This document shows, one piece after another, positions 1 through 10,768 of a stretch of DNA of 64,000 nt (its first letter is position 1; the number at the start of each line of letters is the position of its first letter). The stretch is from Smallanthus sonchifolius (Eukaryota; Streptophyta; Magnoliopsida; Asterales; Asteraceae). The stretch spans positions 102,283,501 to 102,347,500 of the forward strand of contig CM042021.1 in assembly GCA_023525975.1 (NCBI GenBank), read 5' to 3'. Made by a program: the position numbers and the translations under genes. The notes beneath the pieces were generated by a model, which did not search any database, was not told where the DNA came from, and saw nothing but the letters and a program-made list of their open reading frames with translations.

Positions 1-57
1 TATTTATTAAAATGCTTTATTTATTTGAAAACGAAACCCGGATTTTGGTTCGTTACA
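1..57 (-). repeat. Start of the 3' LTR of the Gypsy element (partial)
   Basis: These 57 bases match the right-hand 57 bases of the LTR ending at 7140. On the minus strand the LTR starts TGTAACGAACC. The rest lies left of the window. Confidence 0.9.
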
Positions 58-74
58 AATCACCTCCCCTTATT
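58..74 (-). other. Polypurine tract of the Gypsy element
   Basis: On the minus strand the sequence just before the LTR start reads AAGGGGAGGTGATT, a purine run in the expected place for priming plus-strand DNA synthesis. Confidence 0.75.
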
Positions 75-99
75 TGGGTTTCGTCCCCGAAACCCGACT

Positions 100-3000
100 T
101 CACATAAAAAGGTTCGGATAATGTTTAAGCATTTCTTCCTCGGTTTCCCAAGTCATTTCCGCTCCCTTTCTATGTTTCCACCTCACCAAAACTTGGCTAA
201 TCTCTTTATTGCGCAAACGCTTCACTTTTCTATCCAAGATTGCCACCGGTTCTTCAACATAATTCAACTTTTCATCCAATTCAATATCGTCCAAAGGGAC
301 AAAAGTAGATTCATCCGCCAAACACTTCCGCAAATGAGACACATGAAATGTGTTATGAAGTCTACTTAGTCCCTCCGGTAGCTCCAAACGATAAGCTACC
401 GTACCCACCTTTGCTATCCCCTTAAACGGCCCGATGAAACGAGGACTTAATTTCTCCCGTTTCCTAAACCGTATCACCCCTTTCCAAGGAGAGACTTTCA
501 AAAGCACAAAGTCTCCCACTTGAAACTCAATCTCCCGCTTCCTATTATCCGCATAAGACTTTTGGCGATCTTGAGCCGCCTTCAAGCGTGCTCTAATTTG
601 GTCAATACTATCATTAGTTTCCTTGACCACTTCGACACTACCAAGCTCCCGTTGACCAATCTCACCCCAACACACGGGTGTTCGACACTTTCTCCCATAC
701 AATGCCTCAAAAGGCGGCATACCAATACTAGAACGGTAACTATTGTTGTAAGAGAATTCCGCCAACGGTAGATGGTCGTCCCAACTACCACCAAAATCCA
801 AAGCACACGCGCGTAACATATCCTCGAGCGTTTGAATCGTTCGCTCGCTTTGCCCATCCGTTTGTGGATGATAAGCGGTGCTGAGGTTCAACCTTGTCCC
901 CATATCCTCATGGAATTTCTTCCAAAAACGAGAAGTGAATCTCGTATCCCGGTCCGATATAATCGACACCGGCACCCCATGGCGTGACACAATTTCTTTC
1001 ACATACATTTCCGCCAATCTATCCGAAGAATATGTTTCCTTTATAGGAAGGAAATGTGCACTCTTCGTCAACCGATCCACTACTACCCATATCGCATCAT
1101 AACCCTTTCGAGTCTTTGGTAGTTTAGTGATCAAATCCATGGTTATATTTTCCCATTTCCAAAGCGGTATTTCAAGCGGTTGAAGCTTTCCATACGGCTT
1201 TTGGTGCTCCGCCTTTACTCTTAAGCACGTGAGACACCTCTCAACATACTTAACAACATCACGCCTCATACCCGGCCACCAAAAATGACACCTCAAATCA
1301 TAAAACATCTTCGTGGCCCCCGGATGGATAGAATATTTGGATTTATGCGCCTCGTCAAGAATAGTTGTCAAGACACTTGACAACCTAGGTATCCAAATTC
1401 TATCAAAGCATGTCTTCAAACCCATGCTATTTTCACCAAGCTTATCAACATAAGCAACCATCCGCTCTTTCTTCAAGTCACCACCAAGTGCTAACAATTG
1501 AGCCTCCCGGATTTCATCAATAAGAGATGATGAAATTGTCATTTTGAATGACTTCACCTTGATAGGTGAATGACTTGACTTTCTACTAAGCGCATCCGCC
1601 ACAACATTCGCTTTACCCGGATGATAAAGTATCTCACAATCATAATCCTTAACCAATTCAAGCCACCGTCTTTGCCTCATATTGAGGTCCTTTTGGTCAA
1701 AGAAATATTTGAGACTTTTGTGATCCGTGTAGATCGTACACTTAGCACCATACAAATAATGCCTCCAAATCTTGAGCGCGAAAACCACGGCTGCAAGCTC
1801 TAAATCATGGGTTGGGTAATTCACCTCGTGAGTCTTTAATTGCCTAGATGCATAGGCAATCACTTTCCCCCTTTGCATCAAAACACACCCCAACCCCGAA
1901 TGCGAGGCATCCGAATAAACAACAAAATCCTCGGTCCCGTTCGGCAAGGATAAAACAGGCGCCTTAGTCAACTTTTCTTTCAAGAGTTGAAAGGCAGACT
2001 CTTGCTCGGGACACCAAACAAACTTTGTCTCCTTACGAGTCAACTTCGTCATCGGCAAAGCAATCCGAGAGAAGTTTTCGATGAACCTCCGATAATAACC
2101 CGCTAACCCCAAGAAACTTCTAATCTCCGAAGGCGTCTTCGGTGATGACCATTCTTTAACCGCCATAATCTTGGATGGGTCAACGGTAATTCCTCTTTCA
2201 TTAATCACATGACCCAAGAATTGGATCTCGCGCAACCAAAATGCACACTTGGAGAATTTAGCATAAAGCTTCTCCTTTTGCAAGACTTTAAGAATCTCAC
2301 GCAAATGACAAGCGTGATCACCTTCGCTCCTTGAATAGATGAGAAGATCGTCAATAAACACAATGACCGAACGATCAAGGAACGGTCTACACACCCGGTT
2401 CATGAGATCTATGAAAACCGCAGGTGCGTTGGTCAAACCGAAAGGCATAACCGTAAACTCATAGTGACCGTAACGAGTGCGAAAAGCTGTCTTATGAACA
2501 TCCTCTTCCTTCACTTTCAACTGATGATACCCGGACTTCAAGTCAATCTTAGAAAACCATGACGCCCCTTGCAATTGGTCGAAAAGATCGTCAATCCTAG
2601 GCAATGGGTACCTATTCTTCACTGTCAACTTGTTCAACTCCCGGTAATCCATACACATTCTCATGCTCCCATCCTTCTTTTTGACGAAGAGAACGGGCGC
2701 ACCCCAAGGGGAAACACTTGGGCGTATGAAACCCTTGTCAAGTAACTCTTGTAATTGCTCCATGAGTTCTTTCATTTCTGGCGGTGCCAATCTATAAGGC
2801 GCTTTAGCTACCGGTTTAGCACCCGGTATCAAATCAATCCCGAACTCTACTTCCCTCTCCGGAGGAACCCCCGGTAACTCATCAGGAAACACATCTTCAA
2901 ACTGATTCACAACCGAAACATCGCGAATGTTCTTTACTTTCTCATTCACAACCGCAACACAAGCCATGAACGCCTTGCACCCACGCGCCATGAACTTGGT

Positions 3001-3669
3001 TGCCTTTACATAAGAGCACATTCTTACATTACCTTTCTTTTCACCTTCTATGTAAATGGACTCGCCCGATGGGGAATCGAGTCGTATAGCTTTAGGCCCA
3101 CATAGAATATTCGCTTTGTTCCTTGCTAACCAATCCATCCCCACTATCACATCAAATTCCCCCATAGACATAGGAATTAAATCGATATGGAACGTTACAC
3201 CCCCCGCCTTTAATTTGCAATTCCTATAAACATCAAACATTAGGAAGCTCTTATCATTTGCCGCCTCAATTTCTAAGGGTTCATCTAACTTGCTACTTAT
3301 AAAAGAAGAATGCTTAACAAATTTCAAAGACACAAACGAACGACTAGCCCCCGAGTCAAAAAGAACTAGTGCAGGTAAAGAGTTAATCTTGAATGTACCT
3401 GACACCACCTCCGAGTTGTTCTTTGCCTCTTCCGCCGAAATGTGGAAGGCTTTTCCTTTTGGTTTTGGCGTCTCCACTTTCTTTCCACTTCCACCTTGCT
3501 TTAACTCGGGACAATCCGCCCTATTGTGCCCGGGTTTATAACAATTGTAGCATATACGAATCTGGCTTAGACACTGATTTGCCATATGCCCCGGCTTCCC
3601 ACACTTGTAACAATTCGACGTTCCCTTCTTACAATCCCCATAATGCTCCTTCCCACAAACTTTGCATCC
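100..3669 (-). pseudogene. Gypsy pol: zinc knuckles, protease, RT, RNase H, integrase, chromodomain-like
   Basis: This is one open frame of about 1,190 codons. It begins just after a TGA at 3670-3672 that separates it from gag in the same frame. Three zinc-knuckle-like motifs open it: a compact CX2CX3HX3C and two CX2CX4HX4C. Next come the aspartic protease (DSGAS), reverse transcriptase with the FIDD catalytic box, RNase H (YSDASHSGLG), an HHCC plus DDE integrase (motifs around HPQTDGQSERT), and a C-terminal chromodomain-like block (VRWKHRKG and MTWETEEEM). All catalytic motifs I can recognise are present. Members of this clade normally make one gag-pol polyprotein, so the in-frame stop probably silences pol unless read through. 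It is labelled a pseudogene only for that stop. Confidence 0.88.
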
Positions 3670-4506
3670 TCAAGAAGAGAACTTGGTAAAAGGCTTCTTA
3701 CTAGGGCTCCCACCCTTTATCTTGCTCACCACTTGTTCTACAATTTCCCTTTTCCTCTTCTCTCCTCTAGCTTCTTGCCTCCTCAACTCCACTTCCCTTT
3801 CCCGACACCTGTTTATCAAATCCACAAGCGTGGTGAAAGAAGATGGAGATATGCTATCTCTGAATTCCACAGTCAACATAGCATAAAATCTGTCAATCTT
3901 CGCCTTCTCGGTCGACACCACATCCGGACAGAACTTGGCGCGATCAAAGAAAGCTCCAGCCAACTTATCTATTGACTCATTCTTTTGCCTCATGAGGAGA
4001 AACTCCTCAGTCATTCTATCAACTGTGGCTTGCGGGCAATGATACTTCAGAAAAGCCGCCTTAAACTCCTCCCAAGACATGGAGGTCACACCCAAAACAC
4101 CCCTCTCCTTGCGGAGATTCAACAACCACTCCTTTGCCCTTCCAGTCAACAAAGGCACACTGAACATCACCCTATCCTCGGGCTTACATTTAGTAGTCTC
4201 AAAATTAGACTCCATATCCACAACCCACCTGTGGCTCAGAATCGGGTCCACTTGCCCGTCATATTCCTTGGGCTTAATTACCATAAACTCTTTTAGGGTA
4301 CATCCCTGTGGCACCCTTTCTTTCTCCTTTAACACGTCTTCGAGGGTAAGCTTGATAGCCCCTCTCATTTCTTCCATTAACAAGGTTGTGGCTTGCTCGA
4401 AGGCCTTAGCCACTTCCTTTTTTATCATATCTTGGATTCTTGGATCCAATGGTTCATTACTTGCATCTTCTGCCATCTCGAAACTGAGAAAATGAACCAC
4501 AAACAC
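3670..4506 (-). CDS. Gypsy gag (capsid region)
   Basis: The 278-residue frame starts with a Met-rich short leader and ends at TGA 3672-3670. It contains the retrotransposon gag core (WVVDMES, RVMFSVPLLTGRAKEWL, FKAAFLKYHCPQ) and a basic C-terminal tail. Normal family members run on into zinc knuckles and protease; here the stop falls 28 codons before the ATG of the long pol frame and exactly in frame with it. Gag would form virus-like particles in the cytoplasm. The frame is otherwise intact. Confidence 0.85.
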   Translation of the reverse strand: MFVVHFLSFEMAEDASNEPLDPRIQDMIKKEVAKAFEQATTLLMEEMRGAIKLTLEDVLKEKERVPQGCTLKEFMVIKPKEYDGQVDPILSHRWVVDMESNFETTKCKPEDRVMFSVPLLTGRAKEWLLNLRKERGVLGVTSMSWEEFKAAFLKYHCPQATVDRMTEEFLLMRQKNESIDKLAGAFFDRAKFCPDVVSTEKAKIDRFYAMLTVEFRDSISPSSFTTLVDLINRCREREVELRRQEARGEKRKREIVEQVVSKIKGGSPSKKPFTKFSS

Positions 4507-4978
4507 CTTAATACCCTTTCACTTCCAATACCCTAGGTATCCATTACACATTCACTATTATATGTATTAAGTATATATATACCTACCTATATACATACAT
4601 ACATATATAACCACCTTCACCTAATCCTTGCAAATGTTCATTGTTATATGGTTATCATAAAGTCTCTTGCACATTTCGTCTTATTAAACATATTGGCCAG
4701 ACATGTTTAATAATACGCCATGCCCAATTGTAATTACCATCTCCATATAACAGGTCGCAAAACAAGTTTCGGCACACATAACACCTTAACAACATTCATC
4801 ATACATATATACATACACCATATATATATATATATATTATCATTTTATCAAATCATTACTAACCTTTCATTTCCGCAAGCTCCGAGTCCTAGTCAAGTCC
4901 TTCTTGGATTCTCGTATCATTCCCCCATATCAAGAGCATCCGGTTTGAGTTTACTGTCTCGCACACCAAATCCCTCAA

Positions 4979-4996
4979 ACCATTGCTCTGATACCA
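4979..4996 (-). other. Primer-binding site (tRNA-iMet type)
   Basis: The minus strand reads TGGTATCAGAGCAATGG, complementary to the 3' end of plant initiator tRNA-Met. It lies directly inside the 5' LTR and so fixes the inner LTR edge near 4998-5000. Confidence 0.88.
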
Positions 4997-5590
4997 AGTT
5001 TAAACACACCACTTTTTAAAAACAACAAAACTTTAACGCGCGGAAAACTTAAACCCAGGAATTTTTTTTTTTTTTTACCCGTCGCGTAGCGCGACATCTC
5101 ATGGTCACCCCCCTCGCGTAGCGCAGTTTCTGCAGATTTTCTGCAGGTTTCAGCACTTAACCATTTTTCCAACTTTTTCCATTTTTCAAGACACTAAAAA
5201 TTCCCAACACTTGGGTTTTGACCAAAAACACATCAACAACAAGTAAATACACTAAAACATCATTTGTGTATCAAATTTACATCCATCTACGGGGGTTTTC
5301 CCCAAAAATCCCCAAAATACCAAAATGCATACGAGAACCCTTCACGCAATGGACTTGACTTGGACTACTTCGGAGCCTTTCCTACAACCATATAAACATA
5401 TCACCATTAGTAATGAGATAAACATAACCAACAAGTATTTACAACTTGTTGTCACCCTTTTCACCCATTTGACCCGTTTGCATCTATTTGGTCTATTAGA
5501 GTTCCATACATTAACATTTCATCAACATATTACCATTGTAATGTGTTAAACATAACAAACAAGTAATTACAACTTGTTTTCACACTTTTC

Positions 5591-5660
5591 ACCCATTTGA
5601 CCCGTTAACACCCATTTGACCCGTTAACACTCATTTGACCCGTTAACACCCATTTGGTCA
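5591..5660. repeat. 19-bp tandem repeat inside Gypsy LTR
   Basis: The unit ACCCATTTGACCCGTTAAC is repeated three times plus a partial copy, with one substitution. Confidence 0.85.
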
Positions 5661-5800
5661 ATTAAGGATTTCATACACTTGTATATCACCTACAAGTTAC
5701 TTTCATCATTTCATTATCACTTTTCCATTTCCATTATGGCACGTAGGCCATAACTTCATATCCCAAAGGATACGAGATCATAACTCCATAACTAATCTAT

Positions 5801-5940
5801 CCATTATGGTACTTAGACCATAACTCCATATCCACTCTATCCATTATGGTTCATAGACCATAACTCCATATGCATTCTATCCATTATGGTTCATAGACCA
5901 TAACTCCATATCAACATATCCATTATAGTATAAATACTAT
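5801..5940. repeat. 40-bp tandem repeat inside Gypsy LTR
   Basis: Units start CCATTATGGT at 5801, 5841 and 5881, then a weaker one near 5920. Each contains CATAGACCATAACTCCAT or a close variant. A diverged copy starts at 5731. Confidence 0.85.
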
Positions 5941-7140
5941 AACTACATTCCTTCAATTATGCATACAATTTCATGCTCATTCATACCACATAACTAATTA
6001 TGTAACTTTACACATTATACATACAACCTTGCATAAAATTCATTTATCCCCGTTTCATTTATGATCAACACATGATCCATTTCCATTATAGCTTAACACT
6101 ATAACTACATTCATTCATTGTACATACTAAATCATTCACAATTTATCATATCGTAAGTATGTACACAATCACATAACACATAATTCACAACATTCACCAT
6201 TTATCATCAATACTAAGTAAGTGCATAGGCACTTACCTTTCGGGTTAGAAGATCCCGCACCGCTCTCAAGCTTTGCAATTTGATTACCTAAACACATTCG
6301 CCTAGTTTAGTAATCTAACATATACCAACATTTCATTACAATTGAGTTCACAACCCAATTTCCCAATTCCAACCCAAATTGACCCGTTTGGGTTATCCTC
6401 ATAGCCAAACACCCTCTTTCACCACAAACTCACCTACTTGAGTTTCATTAACTTAATCTTAACACTAATTCTTCTTTCAAAAATTATTATTAAGTTAATT
6501 TGGTGTTTGTTCAAGTGTCTAGCATCTTAAAAACACTTAATCTTCATTAATTCACCATTTATCATCATGATCCAAACACCCCCAATTTCCACCATATGAA
6601 CCCTAACTTTTCAAAATCAAAATCAAAGGGTTCTAGGATGTTAATCATCATTCTTTAACTTTAGTTTAGCTAGATTATCAATAATCTAACACCATTTCAT
6701 CACATGCATACATAATTTCGGATTTCACCCAAAACCCACAAAGAACACATACATGGTGAAATCAAGAGGAAGAGAATCACTTACTTGATGTTAGGAAGGT
6801 ATTGTGTGAGCCAAAACCTTCACTAATCAAGCTTCAATTGCACGAAAATGGCTTCAACACACTTTTCTCTTTTCTTCCTCTTCTCTTGAACGACCAAACA
6901 ACCAAATGAGGTTTATTTTGACTTTTGCTAGTCAATATGGCAGATTTTGCCATTTACACTTTTGGCCCCTTAACTTCCATTTCACTCATTTCATTCCATA
7001 GTTAGTTAAAACTAACATAACTTCATTATTAACTTGAAACCCACTAATTTCAACTTATTTCATAAATATTATTTTCACCATAATATTTATTAAAATGCTT
7101 TATTTATTTGAAAACGAAACCCGGATTTTGGTTCGTTACA

Positions 7141-8619
7141 GAAGCTATGCAACAATAATTGCTTCAGTTTAAGAAGTTAAACGTGTGGCATCTTGTGGAC
7201 TTACCTGAGGGAAAATATCCAATTGGAACGAAGTGGGTCTTCAGAAACAAAAAGGATGATCGTGGGATTGTAGTTCGGAACAAAGCTCGTTTGGTTGTAC
7301 AAGGTTTTTATCAAGAGGAGTCACTAGATTATGATGATGTCTTTGCTCCTGTTGCACGAATTGAAGCCATACGAATCTTTTTGTCTTATGCATCGTACAA
7401 GAAATTTACTGTATATCAAATGGATGTAAAAACAGCTTTTCTGTATGGGGTGGTAAAGGAAGAAGTTTACGTGAATCAACCACCAGGTTTTGAAGATCCA
7501 GCTCATCCATTTCAAGTGTATAAGCTTGATAAAGCATTGTACGGGTTACATCAAGCGCCTCGTGCGTGGTATGAAACATTGTCAATACATCTTACATCAA
7601 ATGGCTTCGTTCATGGAACAATTGACAAGACATTATTCCTGAAGAAATATGATGTTGATTTGTTAATTATACAAGTTTATGTCGATGATATTATCTATGG
7701 ATCAACAAATGAAGCTCTTTACAAAGAATTTGAACAAGTTATGAAACTAAAGTTTGAAGTGAGCTTGATGGGAAAAATGCAGTTCCTTCTGGGGTTACAA
7801 ATTGAGCAGTCTGAATCAGGAATTCTTATTCATCAGGCCAAATATGTGAAAGACATTCTTACAAAATTCAAAATGACTAATTGCAAATCAGCTTCAACAC
7901 CAATTGCTCCTCATGAACCTTTAACTGTCGATGTGTCTGGAGTTGAAGTAAATCAAAAGATGTACAGGTCAATGACTGGCTCGTTGATGTCTTTGACTGC
8001 TAGTCGACCGGACATCATGTTGGCTATTTGCTCTTGTGCCAGATATCAGGCAGCTCCAAAAGAATCTCATGAATCAGCTGTTAAACGAATTTTCCGATAT
8101 CTTAAGGGTCGAGTAAATTTAGGTTTATGGTATCCTTCTGATTCTGAATTTAATCTCTTTGCTTACACTGACAGTGATTATGGAAGTTGTAATTTGGACA
8201 GGAAGTCAACTTCAGGTGGATGTCAATTTTTGGGGGAGAGACTGGTGTCTTGGCAGTGTAAGAAACAAACGAATATATCCACATCAACTGCTGAAACTGA
8301 GTATACTGTTGCCTCGAGCTGTTGTTCACAAGTTATCTGGATTCAATATCAAATGCTAGATTTTGAAGTAAATTTTCTGGAAACTCCGATTTATTGTGAC
8401 AATGAGGCAGTGCTCGGAATAGTAAAAAATCTCATTCAACATTCCAAAACAAAGCACATTGCGATCAGGTTACATTTCATTCGTGACTGTTTTGAGAATG
8501 GGCTGATTAAAGTGGTCCATGTCGATACCCTAGAGCAAAAGGCCGATATTTTTACAAAAGCTTTTTCAACGGATCGGTTTAACTCTTTGGTTGAGATGTT
8601 GGGGATGATTTCTTTTTAA
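7141..8619 (+). pseudogene. Copia pol remnant: reverse transcriptase and RNase H
   Basis: Reading in the frame of the long ORF, codons at 7141 give EAMQQ, then a TAA stop at 7156, then an open stretch of 486 codons. Recognisable blocks are GTKWVFRNK, FAPVARIEAIR, YQMDVKTAFL, ALYGL.QAPRAWY, the YVDD catalytic box, TASRPDI, and RNase H (YTDSDYGSC, STSTAETEY, CDNEAVLGI, HSKTKHI). The sequence is closest in my reading to SIRE/Maximus pol. The 5' part, including integrase, was separated by the Gypsy insertion, so the gene is disrupted, although its remaining frame has decayed little. Confidence 0.88.
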
Positions 8620-9318
8620 ATAAAAAAAATAAAAAAAATCCTTAAAAAAAAATTTTTAAATAACAAATCGTCAAAATTTTGAACTGAAAGACCTCAGAAA
8701 TATGTTCCTCAAAAAGATTTTCTTTTAAGTGTTAAAATTGTGTTGTGTACGCTTTATATGTGCATTAGTTTAATGAATGTTTGTGTCAGATATGTTTGTT
8801 CTCATAAGTGATATAAATAGTAAATTAAGTCACATCACAATTTTAGGGGGACAATAAAAGAAAAAGAAAAATATGCTATGTGATTAAAATTGTGTCTAAA
8901 GAAAAAGAAAAATATGCTATGTGATTAAAATTATGTCTGAATGAAGTATATATAGGAAATGATAGTGCAAGTGTGTGCTGAGCTTATGCATGAATTGGAT
9001 ATGATGGTGACATTGGTTACAATTTTTTTGATATGCTGGTAGGCTCTGCATATATAAATTAGGCGATATTTGTGTGATTAACTAAATAGCAGTCTTTGTG
9101 TTTTACCCACATCGAATATCGGTACTTTCATCATTCAAATGCAAAGTGAATCTAGTCATACCATGAGACCAGGATCTTGATGAGTTCTTAGCACAATTTG
9201 TTTGCTCTATTGACAATATACGTCAAATATATGATTTAGAGTTAAACACCTTCATACAGCTGATGGTTCTGGTGAAAATATCGGATGGAAACCAGGAAGT
9301 CAGTCTGTTTCACCCTTT

Positions 9319-9476
9319 GAATCATTCGTGATTTCAATTGACATATCCAATATCTTACGGATATCCGCATACCCGAATCATTCATGATTCTTCACATCTC
9401 ATATGAATCAATATGATTCTGTACTATCTCAGAAACCAAGACAATGAATCAAAATGATTCTGAATCAATATGATTC
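9319..9476. repeat. Palindrome array, GAATCA-N3/4-TGATTC
   Basis: Five inverted-repeat units: an imperfect one at 9319, then GAATCATTCATGATTC (9375), GAATCAATATGATTC (9405), GAATCAAAATGATTC (9446) and GAATCAATATGATTC (9462). Spacing is irregular, so this is a dispersed motif rather than a simple tandem repeat. Confidence 0.8.
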
Positions 9477-9945
9477 CAATCAAATCCACTTGGATTATTT
9501 TTCCTGTGCTAAGAACGCTACCTTCATGCTGGAGATTGGATCATGATCTGGTGAAATTTTGTGTTAATTCTAAGTTCATTCCATCTCACACACTGTATTT
9601 GCTGAAATGTGATGCATGAGTTTATGTGGATAACAATTCTGGCAATCAAGGTTGAACTGTTTAGATCCTGATTTGATATGCAGTGTAGTTAAGACAATAT
9701 ACATTTATGATCCTATGTCATTTCAGTTCATTAAAAGAAAATGTATGTGAATAAAATAGTTGTTATGATCTAGATTTTATGTTTAAAGTTTTTTTGTTTT
9801 GTTTGTTTTGTGTGTGTGAAAAATAAAGTTCTGTAACATGTCTTAATGATGTCAAAATAGACTTAAATAAATAAAAATATAAAAATAATAAAAAAAAATA
9901 AAAAAAGGATTAGTTCGAAAATTTTCAAAATTTATCATGTTTGGA

Positions 9946-10708
9946 GTTTTCGGTCGAAATCTCTTGACCGAAATTTAATCATCTGAAATAGTTTTCGATC
10001 GAAAAGTCATGACTGAAGTTTTCGGTCAAGATTTGAAAAGTCTATATATTCAAATTTTTTCGATTGAAATTTTTTTTTCCCACTTGTATTCTCTCAAACC
10101 GTATCATTCAAAATTCATAGTGTTTTACAAGTGTTAAAGATTCGTACGAAAAAGTGGTCAATCGTGACGTCATCTAGATTCTCAGTGGTTTTCGATCATC
10201 CAGGTATGTTCTCTTGATTCATAGAGATTGATAGGTTAGATCCAAAGCCGTAGTTTTAATTTGAATTTATGAGTTTTTGAATCGCCCGAAAACTAAGAAA
10301 AATGAATCGAAAAGTCGGTTGAATGGATCGAAAAGTATTTCAGATGGAAAAGTTAATTCTGATTCGTCCGAAATGTGTTTTCAACCGAAAAATGTTTTCG
10401 ATTGAAAAAATCATGGCTTGAGATTTTTTTTTTAAAATAAGAGTTTTCGATCGAAAAAGACGTTTGATGAAAATTGAATAAAGTTTTCGATCGAAATAGT
10501 CATGGTTTATATTGATTACAAAAGTTTTCGATCGAAAAGTTGAAAGTTAGAAAGGTATAACTCAGAGTTTTCGATCGAAATGTTGATGTACTGATTAAGA
10601 GTTTTTGATCGAAAAGTTCAAAGTTGTGATTTCAACTTTTCTGGTGAAAAGGTTAAAAGGAGTTTTTCGATCGAAAAGGTTGCAAATAAGGGAGTTTTCG
10701 ATCGAAAT
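9946..10708. repeat. Palindrome array, TTTTCGATCGAAAA
   Basis: About ten perfect or near-perfect copies of the 14-bp palindrome TTTTCGATCGAAAA or TTTTCGGTCGAAA lie 30-90 bp apart, for example at 9946, 9991, 10443, 10483, 10524, 10567, 10601, 10662 and 10693. The same motif recurs in the 3' LTR (13701, 13722, 13742, 13771). Confidence 0.85.
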
Positions 10709-10768
10709 GTCCAGAGTTAAGGATTTTTTCAGAAATTTAATAATTTTATGTGTTTGTTCTTTACGGAT

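Larger units (their letters stand above)
1..7140 (-). mobile_element. Ty3/Gypsy LTR retrotransposon (Tekay-like chromovirus), left LTR cut by window edge
   Basis: The element reads on the minus strand. The first 57 bases repeat the last 57 bases before 7140 almost exactly, and both end in GGTTCGTTACA, so each is the start (TGTAACGAACC on the minus strand) of an LTR. Between them lie, in transcriptional order, a primer-binding site, gag, pol with protease, reverse transcriptase, RNase H and integrase, a C-terminal chromodomain-like segment, and a polypurine tract. The domain order (integrase after RNase H) and the protein sequence fit chromoviruses of the Tekay/Del lineage. Sequence to the right of 7140 is Copia pol that starts mid-gene, so this Gypsy copy sits inside an older Copia element. 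The other target-site copy lies outside the window. Confidence 0.93.
4998..7140 (-). repeat. 5' LTR of the Gypsy element (about 2.1 kb)
   Basis: The LTR runs from the primer-binding site to the TGTAACG terminus at 7140. It contains no long ORF. It carries two internal tandem repeats: about four copies of a 19-bp unit with the core CATTTGACCCG (5591-5660), and a 40-bp unit starting CCATTATGGT (5801-5940). The exact inner end is uncertain by a few bases because the partner LTR is cut by the window. Confidence 0.82.
8620..10768 (+). other. Non-coding spacer between pol and env-like gene of the Copia element
   Basis: No ORF of note lies here. It holds a 40-bp direct repeat around AAATATGCTATGTGATT (8856-8935), a purine run at 8846, and the two palindrome arrays listed separately. 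The AT-rich end (9850-9910) is low complexity. Confidence 0.6.

Noticed and set aside
5584..5940. CRISPR-like or satellite array
   Set aside because: The units are contiguous tandem repeats without unique spacers and lie inside a Gypsy LTR in plant DNA.
8840..8860. Polypurine tract and LTR start at TTTAGGGGGACAA
   Set aside because: No TG-led LTR follows and the true 3' LTR with TATA box begins at 13645, after the env-like gene.
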